From Ulota crispa (lineage: Eukaryota > Streptophyta > Bryopsida > Orthotrichales > Orthotrichaceae), in NCBI GenBank assembly GCA_963920765.1, contig OY987249.1, positions 8,122,817-8,186,816 of the forward strand: a DNA stretch of 64,000 bases, read 5' to 3'. A program made the translations under genes and the position numbers. Numbering within the stretch: position 1 is the stretch's first letter; each line of letters begins with the position of its first letter. Shown one piece after another: positions 28,734-42,750 of this stretch. Under the pieces are notes generated by a model, which worked only from the letters and a program-made list of their open reading frames with translations, searched no databases and was not told the DNA's origin.

Positions 28734-29378
28734 CCCCTCACCGCCCAAGGGGCCCAAATTGGGCTTCTTTGAATTTTATTCAGGGATGTTCAACCTTTCT
28801 ACAAGATTTTTTTAGTGATTATTATTATTTTTAAACTCTTATTGAAATCTAGTTTCAGCATCAAGAGTCTGATTTTGAAAATGAATTAAAGTGATTTGTC
28901 TATTCAAGATTTTGTGCAAGGGTGTCCATTGCAGATCTTCACTTTCTAGTGTTGAAGGCTCTTGGAAATGAGCTTCAAGTACACTAAAACTTGGAGAAAA
29001 AATCACATTAAAAATTCTATTTAAAAAGTTATAAAATAGATTTTGAGAAGCTGTAAATTGAATGGGGTTAAGCATGTTAAACTTTACATACTCATATTTT
29101 TTTGGTACCCTCAATTTTAGGTTTGAGATGCAAAAAGAGGATTGAAAGGCTTCAAATCACTTTTGCAATTTTAGCACCCTCATGATCAAATATTATAACC
29201 TTTGAATCCATAAGTGATATAGTTGTGATCTCTTTTCTTATATGATCTATAACATGTCTACCTTAAATTCGTACGATTATATTTCAAAGAAATATAATAA
29301 GATTGATCAAAATGTTGGCATTTTGTTCACTTTCAAGCAAATTCTGAGATACTCCAAAATTCCAGGGGCGTTGAGGGG
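28734..29378. mobile_element. TTAA-type element, 645 bp, uninterrupted relative of 49585-51163
   Basis: TTAA then CCCCTCACCGCCC at the left, and GGGGCGTTGAGGGG then TTAA (29379-29382) at the right. The interior matches the 49.6-51.2 kb element: GTGTCCATTGCAGATCTTC, AATCACTTTTGCAATTTTAG, CATAAGTGATAT. It preserves the empty site TTTTAGCACCCTC, where that copy carries an insertion. Confidence 0.75.
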
Positions 29379-29382
29379 TTAA

Positions 29383-30219
29383 ACCAAACATGGAGCACTC
29401 AAGGGGCATTTTAGGAATTATTCAAAAAAGGCTTGTAAGAAAATAAGGGAAGAAGTACCCACAACATGATTGCCAACTCCTCTCCCCCTCAATAATCAAC
29501 CTCAACTCGATGCCCACCAGTCAACTCCGACTAAAACCCGCACCCAATCGCAACCCCTCCACGTGGCACGAAGACCTGGCGCCCCTCGCTTCCGCCCTTG
29601 CCTTCACTTTCCGGCACCTTTCCCTCCGACGCGGCCATACCACTGCCTACCTCCGCTCCGCACTCGCCCCGTCGTCGTCGCCGTCGCTCCCCCCGCAAAA
29701 ATCAAAGCGTTCGCCGCAACAAACGCACGATCTGCCTTCACCACCGATCACTCACCACCTGTGCCACCAACCCACGTTGCAATTCTCGAGTCACTTAGTC
29801 GGAGAGCAAGCCCAGCTTCGGCTCATCAAAACCTCACTTGCATCCTCTCCTCACCGAGATTTGGATCTGGGGTTTCGACGCGTGAATTCGCGCTTTGGAG
29901 GGCAGGATTCCAGCTCCAGGAAATCGAAATACCTTCACTTCAGAGGCGGAATTCGAGATTGTGTCGAGATTGTGACGAGATTGTGTGGCGAGATTGTGTC
30001 GAGATTGGGGTGAGATTGTGGCGAGATTGGGGTGAGATTGTGTGACGAGATTGGGGTGAGAGTGTGGAGAGATTGGGGTGAGATTGTGTGGGGATGAGGG
30101 GGTAGGGGGAGAAGCAAGGAGATGGATGATTCGAGGTTGGGTGCCGCGGGAGTGTATGGAGACGGAGGCGCGACCCGAGTGAGGAGGAGAGGGAGCGTGT
30201 GAGTTTTTTTTTTGAGGCA
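29383..30219 (+). promoter_or_regulatory. Presumed promoter and leader of the sucrose transporter
   Basis: From about 29470 the DNA becomes GC-rich with CGTCGTCGTCG runs, ending in a purine-rich tandem array and a T10 run just before the start codon. Open frames here are low-complexity; I read them as leader, not protein. Confidence 0.45.
29955..30090. repeat. GAGATTG(T/G)G minisatellite in the transporter leader
   Basis: About eleven GAGATTG cores are spaced 10-13 bp apart (GAGATTGTGTC, GAGATTGGGGT, GAGATTGTGGC), all on the + strand and G-rich. Confidence 0.85.
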
Positions 30220-32016
30220 ATGGCAGGGGAGTACCAATTAGCTACTCTGGCAGCTGCGGTGGACGTGGAGGAAGAGGCATCGTCACGGTCGTCGCCGTCG
30301 GCGTTGTCATCGTCGGCGTCGTTTGCGAATGGAGATCGGAAGCTGGGGCCGTCTGAGTATGACGAAAGGCCGGCGTTGTCGTCGTCGTCGCCACGACAAT
30401 TAGGGTTATGGAAGCTGGCGCTGTCGTCGATGGTGGCAGCGGGGGTACAATTCGGGTGGGCGTTGCAGCTGTCGCTGTTGACGCCCTACATTCAAATGCT
30501 AGGCATCGAGCATGCGTTCTCGTCCTTCATCTGGCTATGCGGGCCGATCACGGGGCTAGTGGTGCAACCCTTCATCGGAATGTGGAGCGACCAATGCACG
30601 TCCAAGTGGGGGCGGAGGCGCCCGTTCATCGGCACGGGCGTAGGCCTAATCATGCTCGCCGTGATTGTGATCGGCTTCGCCGCCGACGTCGGCTACCTCC
30701 TGGGCGACTCACACGAGGATTGCGCCGTCTTCAAAGGCGCGCGCCCGCGCGCGGCCTTTGTGTTCATTCTAGGGTTTTGGCTTCTCGACCTGGCGAACAA
30801 CACCGTGCAAGGCCCCGCGCGCGCGCTTCTCGCGGACCTCGCCGGACCCGACCAACGCGACGCCGCCAACGCCATCTTCTGCCTCTGGATGGCGCTCGGG
30901 AACATCCTCGGCTTCTCCGCGGGGGCGTATGGCAACTGGTACAAGCTCTTCCCGGCGCTCACCAGCACCGCCTGCTGCGCGCCGTGTGCTAATCTCAAGG
31001 CGGCGTTTCTGCTCGCCATCGTCTTCCTCGCCGTCTGCACTGTCGTCACCATGGTCGCCGCGCAGGAATCCACCCTCTCGCTCGTCGTCACGCCACCAAC
31101 TGAAATGCTCCCCATCGACGATCCTCATGCCAAACCGCATGACGACTCCGCTCCATTACTCCAACAGCCCAACGGCAAGTCTCACGATCTGGCTATGGTG
31201 TCGGTGGACTTGGATTACCCGAACGGACATCACACGCATGACGAGACCATCCTTCACGTCGACAACCATCCCGACTCGCCACACATCGACCACAGCTTAG
31301 GATCCAGCATGGTGAACCTCCTGCTCGGAGTTCGCAAGCTTCCAGAATCCATGAAATTCGTCCTGCTGGTGATGGCGCTCTGCTGGTTATCATGGTTCCC
31401 GTTCTTCCTCTTCGACACGGATTGGATGGGGCGCGAGGTGTTCCATGGCGACCCCACCGGCACTCCGGATCAAGTGGTATCGTATCAACGTGGCGTGCAA
31501 GAGGGCGCATTTGGGCTGCTTCTGAACTCCGTTGTCTTAGGAATCAGCTCGTTGTTTATCGACGTGCTCTCTCAGAAACTGGGTTCCAAAAATCTCTGGG
31601 CAATTGGGAACTTTATTGTTTTCGTCGCCATGGCGAGCACGGGGGTCATCACGCGGCACCGCGCCGGCGGTGCCGGCGGCAGCCGCATCGCGGCCGTGGT
31701 GCTGTTCACCATCCTGGGTTTTCCTTTGGCCATCACTTACAGCGTCCCGTATTCCGTCACTGCTGAGCTCACGGCTGAGTCTGGTGGTGGCCAGGGCCTG
31801 GCTATGGGGATACTTAACCTTGCTGTTGTTGTGCCGCAAACTGTCATCGCCCTTGGAGCTGGTCCCTGGGATGAGCTTTTTGGCGGCGGCAACGAGCCCG
31901 CGTTTGGGTTTGCGTCTGTGTCTGCTCTCGCCGCTGGTGTTATTGCGGTTTGGAAGCTCCCCGCCATGGCTCGCCATGGCTACCGACCTGCTACCATCAT
32001 GCATGGCCCGCATTGA
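30220..32016 (+). CDS. SUT: Sucrose/H+ symporter (SUT/SUC, GPH family), intronless, 598 aa
   Basis: Plant SUTs are 12-helix carriers that import sucrose with a proton across the plasma membrane or tonoplast. The first helix carries the family signature GVQFGWALQLSLLTPYIQ, followed by FIWLCGPITGLVVQPFIG and the loop SKWGRRRPFI. ARALLADLAGPDQRDAANAI and ALGNILGFSAGAYGNW lie in the N half; VVVPQTVIALGAGPWDELFG lies near the end. A long His/Asp-rich central loop falls at about 275-350. The N-terminus is Ser-rich, and the whole chain is somewhat longer than usual (about 500-600 aa). The start is ATG 30220; an in-frame GTG at 30199 is not needed. The gene is a single GC-rich exon, unlike the split genes around it, whereas most seed-plant SUT genes have introns. 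Subgroup (SUT4-like or other) cannot be fixed by eye. Confidence 0.95.
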   Translation: MAGEYQLATLAAAVDVEEEASSRSSPSALSSSASFANGDRKLGPSEYDERPALSSSSPRQLGLWKLALSSMVAAGVQFGWALQLSLLTPYIQMLGIEHAFSSFIWLCGPITGLVVQPFIGMWSDQCTSKWGRRRPFIGTGVGLIMLAVIVIGFAADVGYLLGDSHEDCAVFKGARPRAAFVFILGFWLLDLANNTVQGPARALLADLAGPDQRDAANAIFCLWMALGNILGFSAGAYGNWYKLFPALTSTACCAPCANLKAAFLLAIVFLAVCTVVTMVAAQESTLSLVVTPPTEMLPIDDPHAKPHDDSAPLLQQPNGKSHDLAMVSVDLDYPNGHHTHDETILHVDNHPDSPHIDHSLGSSMVNLLLGVRKLPESMKFVLLVMALCWLSWFPFFLFDTDWMGREVFHGDPTGTPDQVVSYQRGVQEGAFGLLLNSVVLGISSLFIDVLSQKLGSKNLWAIGNFIVFVAMASTGVITRHRAGGAGGSRIAAVVLFTILGFPLAITYSVPYSVTAELTAESGGGQGLAMGILNLAVVVPQTVIALGAGPWDELFGGGNEPAFGFASVSALAAGVIAVWKLPAMARHGYRPATIMHGPH

Positions 32017-33265
32017 AAACATACCCCCCCACAAAACTCCCCCTCTTCTCCTTCTTCTCATTTCTGCAGCATTTCTACAGCATTTTTGTAGCTTTTTCAA
32101 TAGCATGTCTACAGCATTTTTGTAGCTTTTTCAGTAGCATTCTTGTACCATTCTGGGTAGCCTCTACGTAGCGCTTTTTTTGTGTAATAAATTATTCCCA
32201 CGCCGGCCAAGGAGGTCCAGTGCGAGCCAAAGCCTTCTTCTTGCGCATACCACTTTGCTTTGCTCTGCTCTGCTCTGCTCTCTTCTCTCTCTCACTTTCT
32301 GCACATGTGGGTTGAACTACTCTCTTTGCAATGCCTAGATCTCATCAAAAGTTTGGTTTTTCTTATCTTCTTCATATTCATATATTTCAGTTTTTCTTAT
32401 CTGCTTCGTGTTCTTACGTTTCAGTTTTTCTTATGTTCTCCATGTTCTTATGTTTCAGTTTTTTCTTATCTTCTTCGTATTCTTGTGTTTCAATTTTTCG
32501 CTATCTTTAGAATTCTTTTCTGGAGTGTGTGTGCTTGGAATCTTCGGCTCGTGGTTTTTCTTTGGAAAGGTTTGACCTTTTTTTAGTGGACGAGTTCTTG
32601 AGAGATCGCTTGATGCATTTCATTTTAGGTTTAGGATTTTGCCAATGACGTTACTCTTTTGGGCAAGTTTAGGGTTTGTGAGGGAGTCGTTTTGTGCAGA
32701 TGCGCTTTTGATTTCAGAATGTCTGTTTTCTCATCAAAATCTCTTTTTTCTTAAACGCTAATTTGTTTGTCTGCTCCTTACTACAGGAGAAATTCCTTAT
32801 TCTTTTCGCTGTGGGGGTTGTGGGTTCCAGAGATAGAATAGAAATGTTGATTTGGAACTGGTGATTTCTCTGGTTTTTTTTTGTTGAATTCTCACGCTTG
32901 CGTTAAGAGAGAGAGAAAGAGAGTTGGTTATTCTCCTGCAATATTGTCAGGTTTCGCAAACCTCGAAGGAATACGAAGTATATCACCGTTGCGTTTTGCA
33001 TGCAAGAGATAACAAACGACTTCCCATGTGAAATCGTGTTTATTCATGAGAAAACCTAACTTTGCTCAAAAAATGTGCAAGCGTGCATGGACTCTCTCAA
33101 GGTCATGCCATATCAAAACAAACCGGTGTTTTGTAAGAACAAGAGGCAGCGTTTTCTTCTTTGTGTACAAGTAGATTTCTCGTCTGTTTCAAACATGTGG
33201 TTTTGAGTCTTCACTAATCGTTGTCTCCAACCTCCTACCCGTAAATGGTGGAGAGGTTATCTCTA
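32017..33265 (+). other. 3' region of the sucrose transporter with short repeats
   Basis: AATAAA at 32186-32191 is a likely polyadenylation signal. 32060-32150 has two copies of CTACAGCATTTTTGTAGCTTTTTCA. 32375-32500 has about four copies of a 35-38 bp unit (TTTCAGTTTTTCTTAT..TTC..GT.TTCTTA). No further gene was recognised. Confidence 0.55.
32186..32191 (+). terminator. Putative polyadenylation signal of the sucrose transporter
   Basis: AATAAA, 170 bp after the stop codon, downstream of T-rich sequence. Confidence 0.5.
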
Positions 33266-33269
33266 TTAA

Positions 33270-33565
33270 CCCTCAAATTACCATATCTTGCATGTCCTAA
33301 CACCACCCACCCACCCCACTGTATAACAAAGAACCTCTAGTCCCAAGCATATTAGTTTAGAGTTCTACTGTAGTATGTATGCTGTCGTATAATTGGAATT
33401 TGCTATCAACAAGAGATTTCAATAGCTCACTGGAATTGCATTGATCTATTCTTCAACTTCTTTGTTGATCTAAAATGTAGTACAATAAAGGTGTGAATCC
33501 ATTCCATATACAAGAAAATTCCTTGTATTGTATTGGTCACACTGACACGCTCAAATATTTAAGGG
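33270..33565. mobile_element. TTAA-type element, about 0.3 kb
   Basis: TTAA (33266-33269), CCCTCAAATTACC ... CAAATATTTAAGGG, TTAA (33566-33569). The interior (CTTTGTTGATCT, AAGGTGTGAATC, AATACAAGAAAA) is homologous to 37127-37360. Confidence 0.6.
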
Positions 33566-34392
33566 TTAAAACAAGGCATGAAACTTTGAGCAAAGTGGTT
33601 GTCCCTCATTTTTCCAAATACAATTTCCTTCTTCATCTGTTTCAGACCGAGTATTTTGGCCTGTGTGAACTTGGCATAAAGTGAGGAATGGGGAAGAAAA
33701 AAACAAGAAAAAACGAAAATGTGAACAACCCTCGAAACTGCCGCAAAAACCTATTTTTATTTTTCTCTTGCAAATAGGGCAAGATGGAAAATACATATTG
33801 CTAAAGGGCAAAACGGAAAAAAAACAAATTCAGATGCAGAATTTACCCAAGGTTGAAATCTCATAATGGCTCAGAGAAATCCTACAGGTTTTTTTTTGTA
33901 TATTTTTTTGTCCAGTGAGAAGATTGTTTTTTGTAATGGTCACTTTCAGACGATTGAGTGTACTCCGGTTATGGTGACTACGGACAAAGGATGTCAGAGT
34001 ATCTAGCATTGAGGAGATGAGAGGTTTTGCCATGTCAGCAGCACGAGTGATTTTGATGGGCAAAGAATACGGAATGTGCTTCCATGGCCGAAAATTGACT
34101 TTGGCTAGGGAAGCCCCCTTTCAACTGAGGTGAAAAAGGTAAGATCCGAAACAACCATAGGAAGACCGTCATCCAAAAAAAATGGCAAAAAAAATGGGTA
34201 AAATAACTGGTCAGAAATTTGGTAATAAAATTGGTTGAAATTTGAAACTATTGGATAAAAACTCACCAAAAATTCAAGAATAGTATCCAAATGAAATGGC
34301 AAAAACATTGGTTAAAATTTGAATCTAATGGGAGCATTATGCAAAAGTTCAAAATAGAGGGACAAAATTTGTTAAAAATTTAGATGTATTAA

Positions 34393-34463
34393 CCCTTAAA
34401 TGCTGGAGGCACCAAATTCCAGTGGTTTTTACACTAGAATTTGGTGCCTCAAGCATTTAAGGG
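34393..34463. mobile_element. 71-bp TTAA-flanked palindromic mini-element
   Basis: TTAA (34389-34392), then arms of about 32 bp, CCCTTAAATGCTGGAGGCAC... and its complement with two mismatches, then TTAA (34464-34467). Almost nothing lies between the arms. Confidence 0.8.
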
Positions 34464-34538
34464 TTAAATAAGAAGTGCTAGGAATTATTATTATTTGTTT
34501 TCAAATCCATATGGAATGTTGTAAAGGTTGTTACATAT

Positions 34539-34649
34539 GTACCACCAATCTACCACCAATCTATCATCAATCTATCATCAATGTACCACCAATTTATCAC
34601 CAATCTATCACCAATCTATCACCAATTTATTAACAATCTATTCTCAATT
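34539..34649. repeat. 11-bp tandem array (ACCAATCTATC)
   Basis: About ten units read TACCACCAATC or TATCACCAATC/T in a row, decaying toward the right end. Confidence 0.85.
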
Positions 34650-37122
34650 TACAAGATGCTAGCTCCAAATTAAAAAAGGTTTTAATTCTAAAGAGGTGTA
34701 CAAATCCAAAAAGGCCTTGGTGAACATTGATGGACATGGCATACTCATTGAAAAGTGTATGTGCCAAATTGATTTGGGATGATCAAAGGCTTGGTGGAGT
34801 CCAAATTAAAAGTAGTAGTCAACAACTTATATTTTAATACTTGTTGTCCCTCATATTTAGCTTTCAAAATATGTATTTAGGTTTAAATTTGGTGAGGAGT
34901 TGATTCTAAAATGAGTGCAAGTGAGAAATGATTTACTTTATTCTAAATACGTTTGTTTCATTATGTACAACAACACATTCAAGAACTTTAAATTAATGTT
35001 AAATGATATTTTATAATATGTTTTTATTTTGTTTTTAAATTTAAAAGTTATTTGGCTTCTATACTTAGCCTATGATTGAGATGTAGAAGTTGACATGTTT
35101 CAATGGCTTTAAGTATACTTAAATTGTAGGTAACAGTGATTCATATGTTTACTAAATTGTGTTGTAAGCAAATCTTAGGTTCAATTTATTTTATTTTTTC
35201 ATATATTATTCATTTTTTCTTCTTACCAATATATTTTGCTATACAATATTGGAGGTTTAAGTGCATTATGTATGAAATGCATTATCACATCATTACTAGT
35301 AGGTAAATCCAACTTCATAAAAGAAACTATTTCCACAATGTTTTGTTCTAAATTAAACAATTTGTTGGCTCACCTCTTGCTTCAAAATTTTAGTAGGGTA
35401 TCATGTAGAAGATTGAAAATTGTGATTTGGTATTGCTTATCATGCAAAAGTTGCAGATCTTGAAATTTGAATCACATTTTCAAATTTGGATTTTCTACTT
35501 ATGCTAATAATTGTTACTAAAGTTTGAGAACTCAAAATTCAAATTTCCTTCTAGAGATATTTCCATGGTTTTTTTTTATAGTTTTGGAATAGATGTATCA
35601 TTTTGGTCTAGGTAATTGGTGATCCTCTCATCTAATTTGGTGATTGTGAAATTAATTTGGTTAGTCTCATTTTATTTGGTGATATGCCTCAAGGATAATT
35701 GGTGATTTTCACAAGCGTTTGGTGATAATGTCATTTGAATTGGTGATTTTCACAAGCGTTTGGTGATAATGTCATTTGAATTGGTGAAATGCATAAACAC
35801 TTTGGTGATCTATGACAAATTGAATTGGTGATATGATAACATAATTGGTGTTTTTAACAAAGTACCAAGTTAACACAAGGCATTTGTTTCCTTACTCTTT
35901 GCTTCAATTTTGTCTCAACCTCCCACCAACATGCCTAGCCAAGTGGAGTCAAAGAAGATGGTGTTTAGCTATAGCTATTAATGATGATGAAGAGTAGTCA
36001 TAGCAATTAGGTGGGAGTTTGAATCCTACCAATTATCATGGCAAAGTCACCAAATGAGGATGATTATGCTCACCAAAATAAATGTCATGTTCACCAATTT
36101 ATTCTTAGGTCCACCAACATGAATGGCAAAGTCATAAAAAAAAATGACTCATCAACTTGAAAGGCAAAGTCATCAAAAGCAAATTAGGATCACCAAATCA
36201 ATTTATTGGATCACCAATCATCCTAACCAAATGGATAGTTGTGGTGAATTTGTAATTGAAAACCTTTAACCATGTTCTCCTTTGAAGGTATCAAAATTTG
36301 ATTTGATTTGATTTTTTTGAGATCACAATCTAGATCAAAATAGACCTAATTTTTGATAAGACACCCTTCTAATCTTTAATTTATAAGTAGTAGTAAAAAG
36401 CAATCTTGAAATTTAAAATTATTCAAGTGATATTCAATTGGTACAAGAACCATGGAAGTTTGAGATGGGTGAAAATGTATTGTTTAGAGACTAGGTGGCA
36501 ATGCAAAACTTCATTCATCATCCAAAATTGGATTGCAAGGCACTTACAAGTTAATATGCTTCTAAATTTGCTTCTAAGTTAGATTGACACAAGTCATTTA
36601 GGAACATAATACATGAAAACTAATTGTTAGACCAAACTCCCTAGAAATTTGAAATCAAAACATGTACATTACCATGAAGACAAAAATGATCCTTGCGTGA
36701 GAAAATATTAAATGAAACCCTAAAACACCAAGCATTATTCAAAACCTCAAATCTTTGTGTTCAATGTTACCTTTGGACTAGGTACACTTATTATTAGTCC
36801 CCACAAAATGTCAACCCCTACTTTTGAATGAGATATTCATTCACAAATTATTTTAAAATAATGACCTAGAAAAGGACAACAATAATATGGAGTTAGTAGC
36901 CATTTACATAATGAACGTATCCATTTTTTCTACTTGAGCTTTTAGTACCCTCAAAGTGATGGCTCTAGGAAGGGCTTACTTTGGAACAATTTTTTTCACA
37001 TTGACATAAGTCATAATGGGGACATTTTCTCTCTTCCAAAGCCCTTATGACCAAAAGTTGAGGGCCACAACTTCAAACCTTATAACTTCCAAAAAAGATG
37101 ATGAGATTGGTGAAAAGGGTCC
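34650..37122. other. AT-rich intergenic DNA with a large imperfect foldback
   Basis: No gene recognised. 35590-36235 contains many (A)ATTGGTGAT words on the left and the complementary ATCACCAA(T) words on the right. Confidence 0.5.
35590..36235. repeat. ATTTGGTGAT array with inverted ATCACCAAAT partner
   Basis: The left side (35610-35850) carries about eleven TTGGTGA words, including a tandem 48-bp unit (ATTGGTGATTTTCACAAGCG... twice at about 35698-35790). The right side (36040-36215) carries about seven TCACCAA words. Together they form an imperfect foldback with a spacer of about 190 bp. Confidence 0.65.
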
Positions 37123-37126
37123 TTAA

Positions 37127-37360
37127 CCCTTAAATGACCCTAGAGCATAGTATATACAGAGCCCTATGATTGGCATTTGCTACCAATAAGAAGTTTTAAT
37201 TTAGGATCTCAAGTAGCTCACTAGAACTGCTTTGATCTATTCTCCTTTGTTGATCTCAAATGTGGTAAAGGTGTGAATCTAATTCAAATACAAGAAAAAC
37301 ACTCCAAGAAAAACACTCCATATTGTGTTGGTTGCAACGGCACTCTCATTTGTTTAGGGG
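37127..37360. mobile_element. TTAA-type element with eroded right end
   Basis: The left end TTAA-CCCTTAAATGACCC is intact; the right end reads ATTTGTTTAGGGGG without TTAA. The interior matches 33270-33565. Confidence 0.5.
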
Positions 37361-37750
37361 GCTCATAATTTGGTTGTGTTTTGATGCTATAAATATCTCT
37401 CTTATTGTGCACTATATAAGTTTTAAAATTACGGAAGTTACACAAACAACCTCTTACAAGGTCAACCTAATTCAAAATTTACAACCAATTTTTTGGCTTC
37501 AAATTTTATACAACCACTTCATTGTGTATCATAAGCACTTGCCAAAGTGCAAAAGAACATCATTGCCTTCTCCGTCTTTTCCGTGCAACCCGTGCGTTTC
37601 ATTTGGACAATTTTAGGTACAATTACCTCAATTGTGTAAAAGTGTAAAGTATAGAGGGAAGACTCCTACATAGATATACCCTCCTTTAGTCATTTTACGA
37701 GGACGTTCATCCCAAAAGTCGGTCACTAGTAGCCACTTTTGTAACCCCGA

Positions 37751-38095
37751 TAAGGTAGTATGCTCTAAAACTGTCACATAAAAGTATTTTGTCTAATTGG
37801 ATGCCAAATGTAACATAATTTTTTTCATATTTTTTTGAAGCATTATTGATTTATTGATGATTTTTCAAAGTTGTGTAATAGACACCTATTTGTGACTCTA
37901 GATCTTTCATAAACCGTTCCTTTGCAATTTGTTAAGAGATGAGGAGAAACTAAGGAGTGTGATTGACTCTTACAATAAAATACACTTTCTTTTCTATGAC
38001 TTGAAGGGGTCCATTCAAGGACCACTTCATGTCCATTCTTGAGTTACCTATGGCACGCTTTATATGAAAGGGTCACATTTTTAGCGTACTACCTT
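37751..38095. mobile_element. Foldback MITE with TAAGGTAGTA ends
   Basis: TAAGGTAGTATGCTCTAAAA...TGTCAC at the left pairs with GGTCACATTTTTAGCGTACTACCTTA at the right. It shares the TAAGGTAG start with families B and D. Confidence 0.65.
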
Positions 38096-38207
38096 AGTCG
38101 CAAGAATCTCATATCTTTGCTGCAAACTTGTCATCCAATTATAATGACACAAACACTTGATTACTCAGAAAGGAGAAATTTTTGGCTCAATAAAAATGAA
38201 ACTCAAG

Positions 38208-42540
<4,333 letters not shown>

Positions 42541-42750
42541 GCCTTATATTCTCGTGCCCCATATTCTCATACCCCATATCTTTGTGCTCCATATCCTCGT
42601 GCCCCATATCCTCGTGCCCCATATCCTCGTGCCCATATCCTTGTGCCCATATCCTTGTGCCCCATATCCTCGTGCCCCATATCCTCGTGCCCATATCCTT
42701 GTGCCCATATCCTTGTGCCCCATATCCTTATGCCCCCTATCCCTGTGCCC
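42541..42750. repeat. 14-15 bp minisatellite (GCCCCATATCCTCGT)
   Basis: About 14 head-to-tail units: GCCCCATATCCTCGT (15 bp) and GCCCATATCCTTGT (14 bp). The middle shows a higher-order order of two of one type then two of the other, repeated twice. Both strands stay open through the array, but that is a by-product of the repeat. Confidence 0.9.

Noticed and set aside
29470-30045. 191-codon + strand open frame before the sucrose transporter
   Set aside because: The translation ends in the minisatellite (repeated RDCDEIV-like words), two frames are open together, and nothing is recognisable. It reads as a by-product of GC-rich leader sequence.
30199-30219. Upstream GTG start adding seven residues (MSFFFEA) to the sucrose transporter
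   Set aside because: Plant nuclear genes rarely use GTG; the first ATG is 30220 and the extension crosses a T10 run.
30693-32106. Long open frames antisense to the sucrose transporter
   Set aside because: Shadows of a GC-rich coding exon; the + strand frame matches a known family along its whole length.
34389-34467. Intrinsic terminator or RNA gene
   Set aside because: The hairpin is bordered by TTAA with CCC/GGG ends shared by larger elements in the window, so a mobile element explains it better.
42541-42750. CRISPR-like regular array
   Set aside because: The units are contiguous with no unique spacers, and the genome is eukaryotic; it is a minisatellite.
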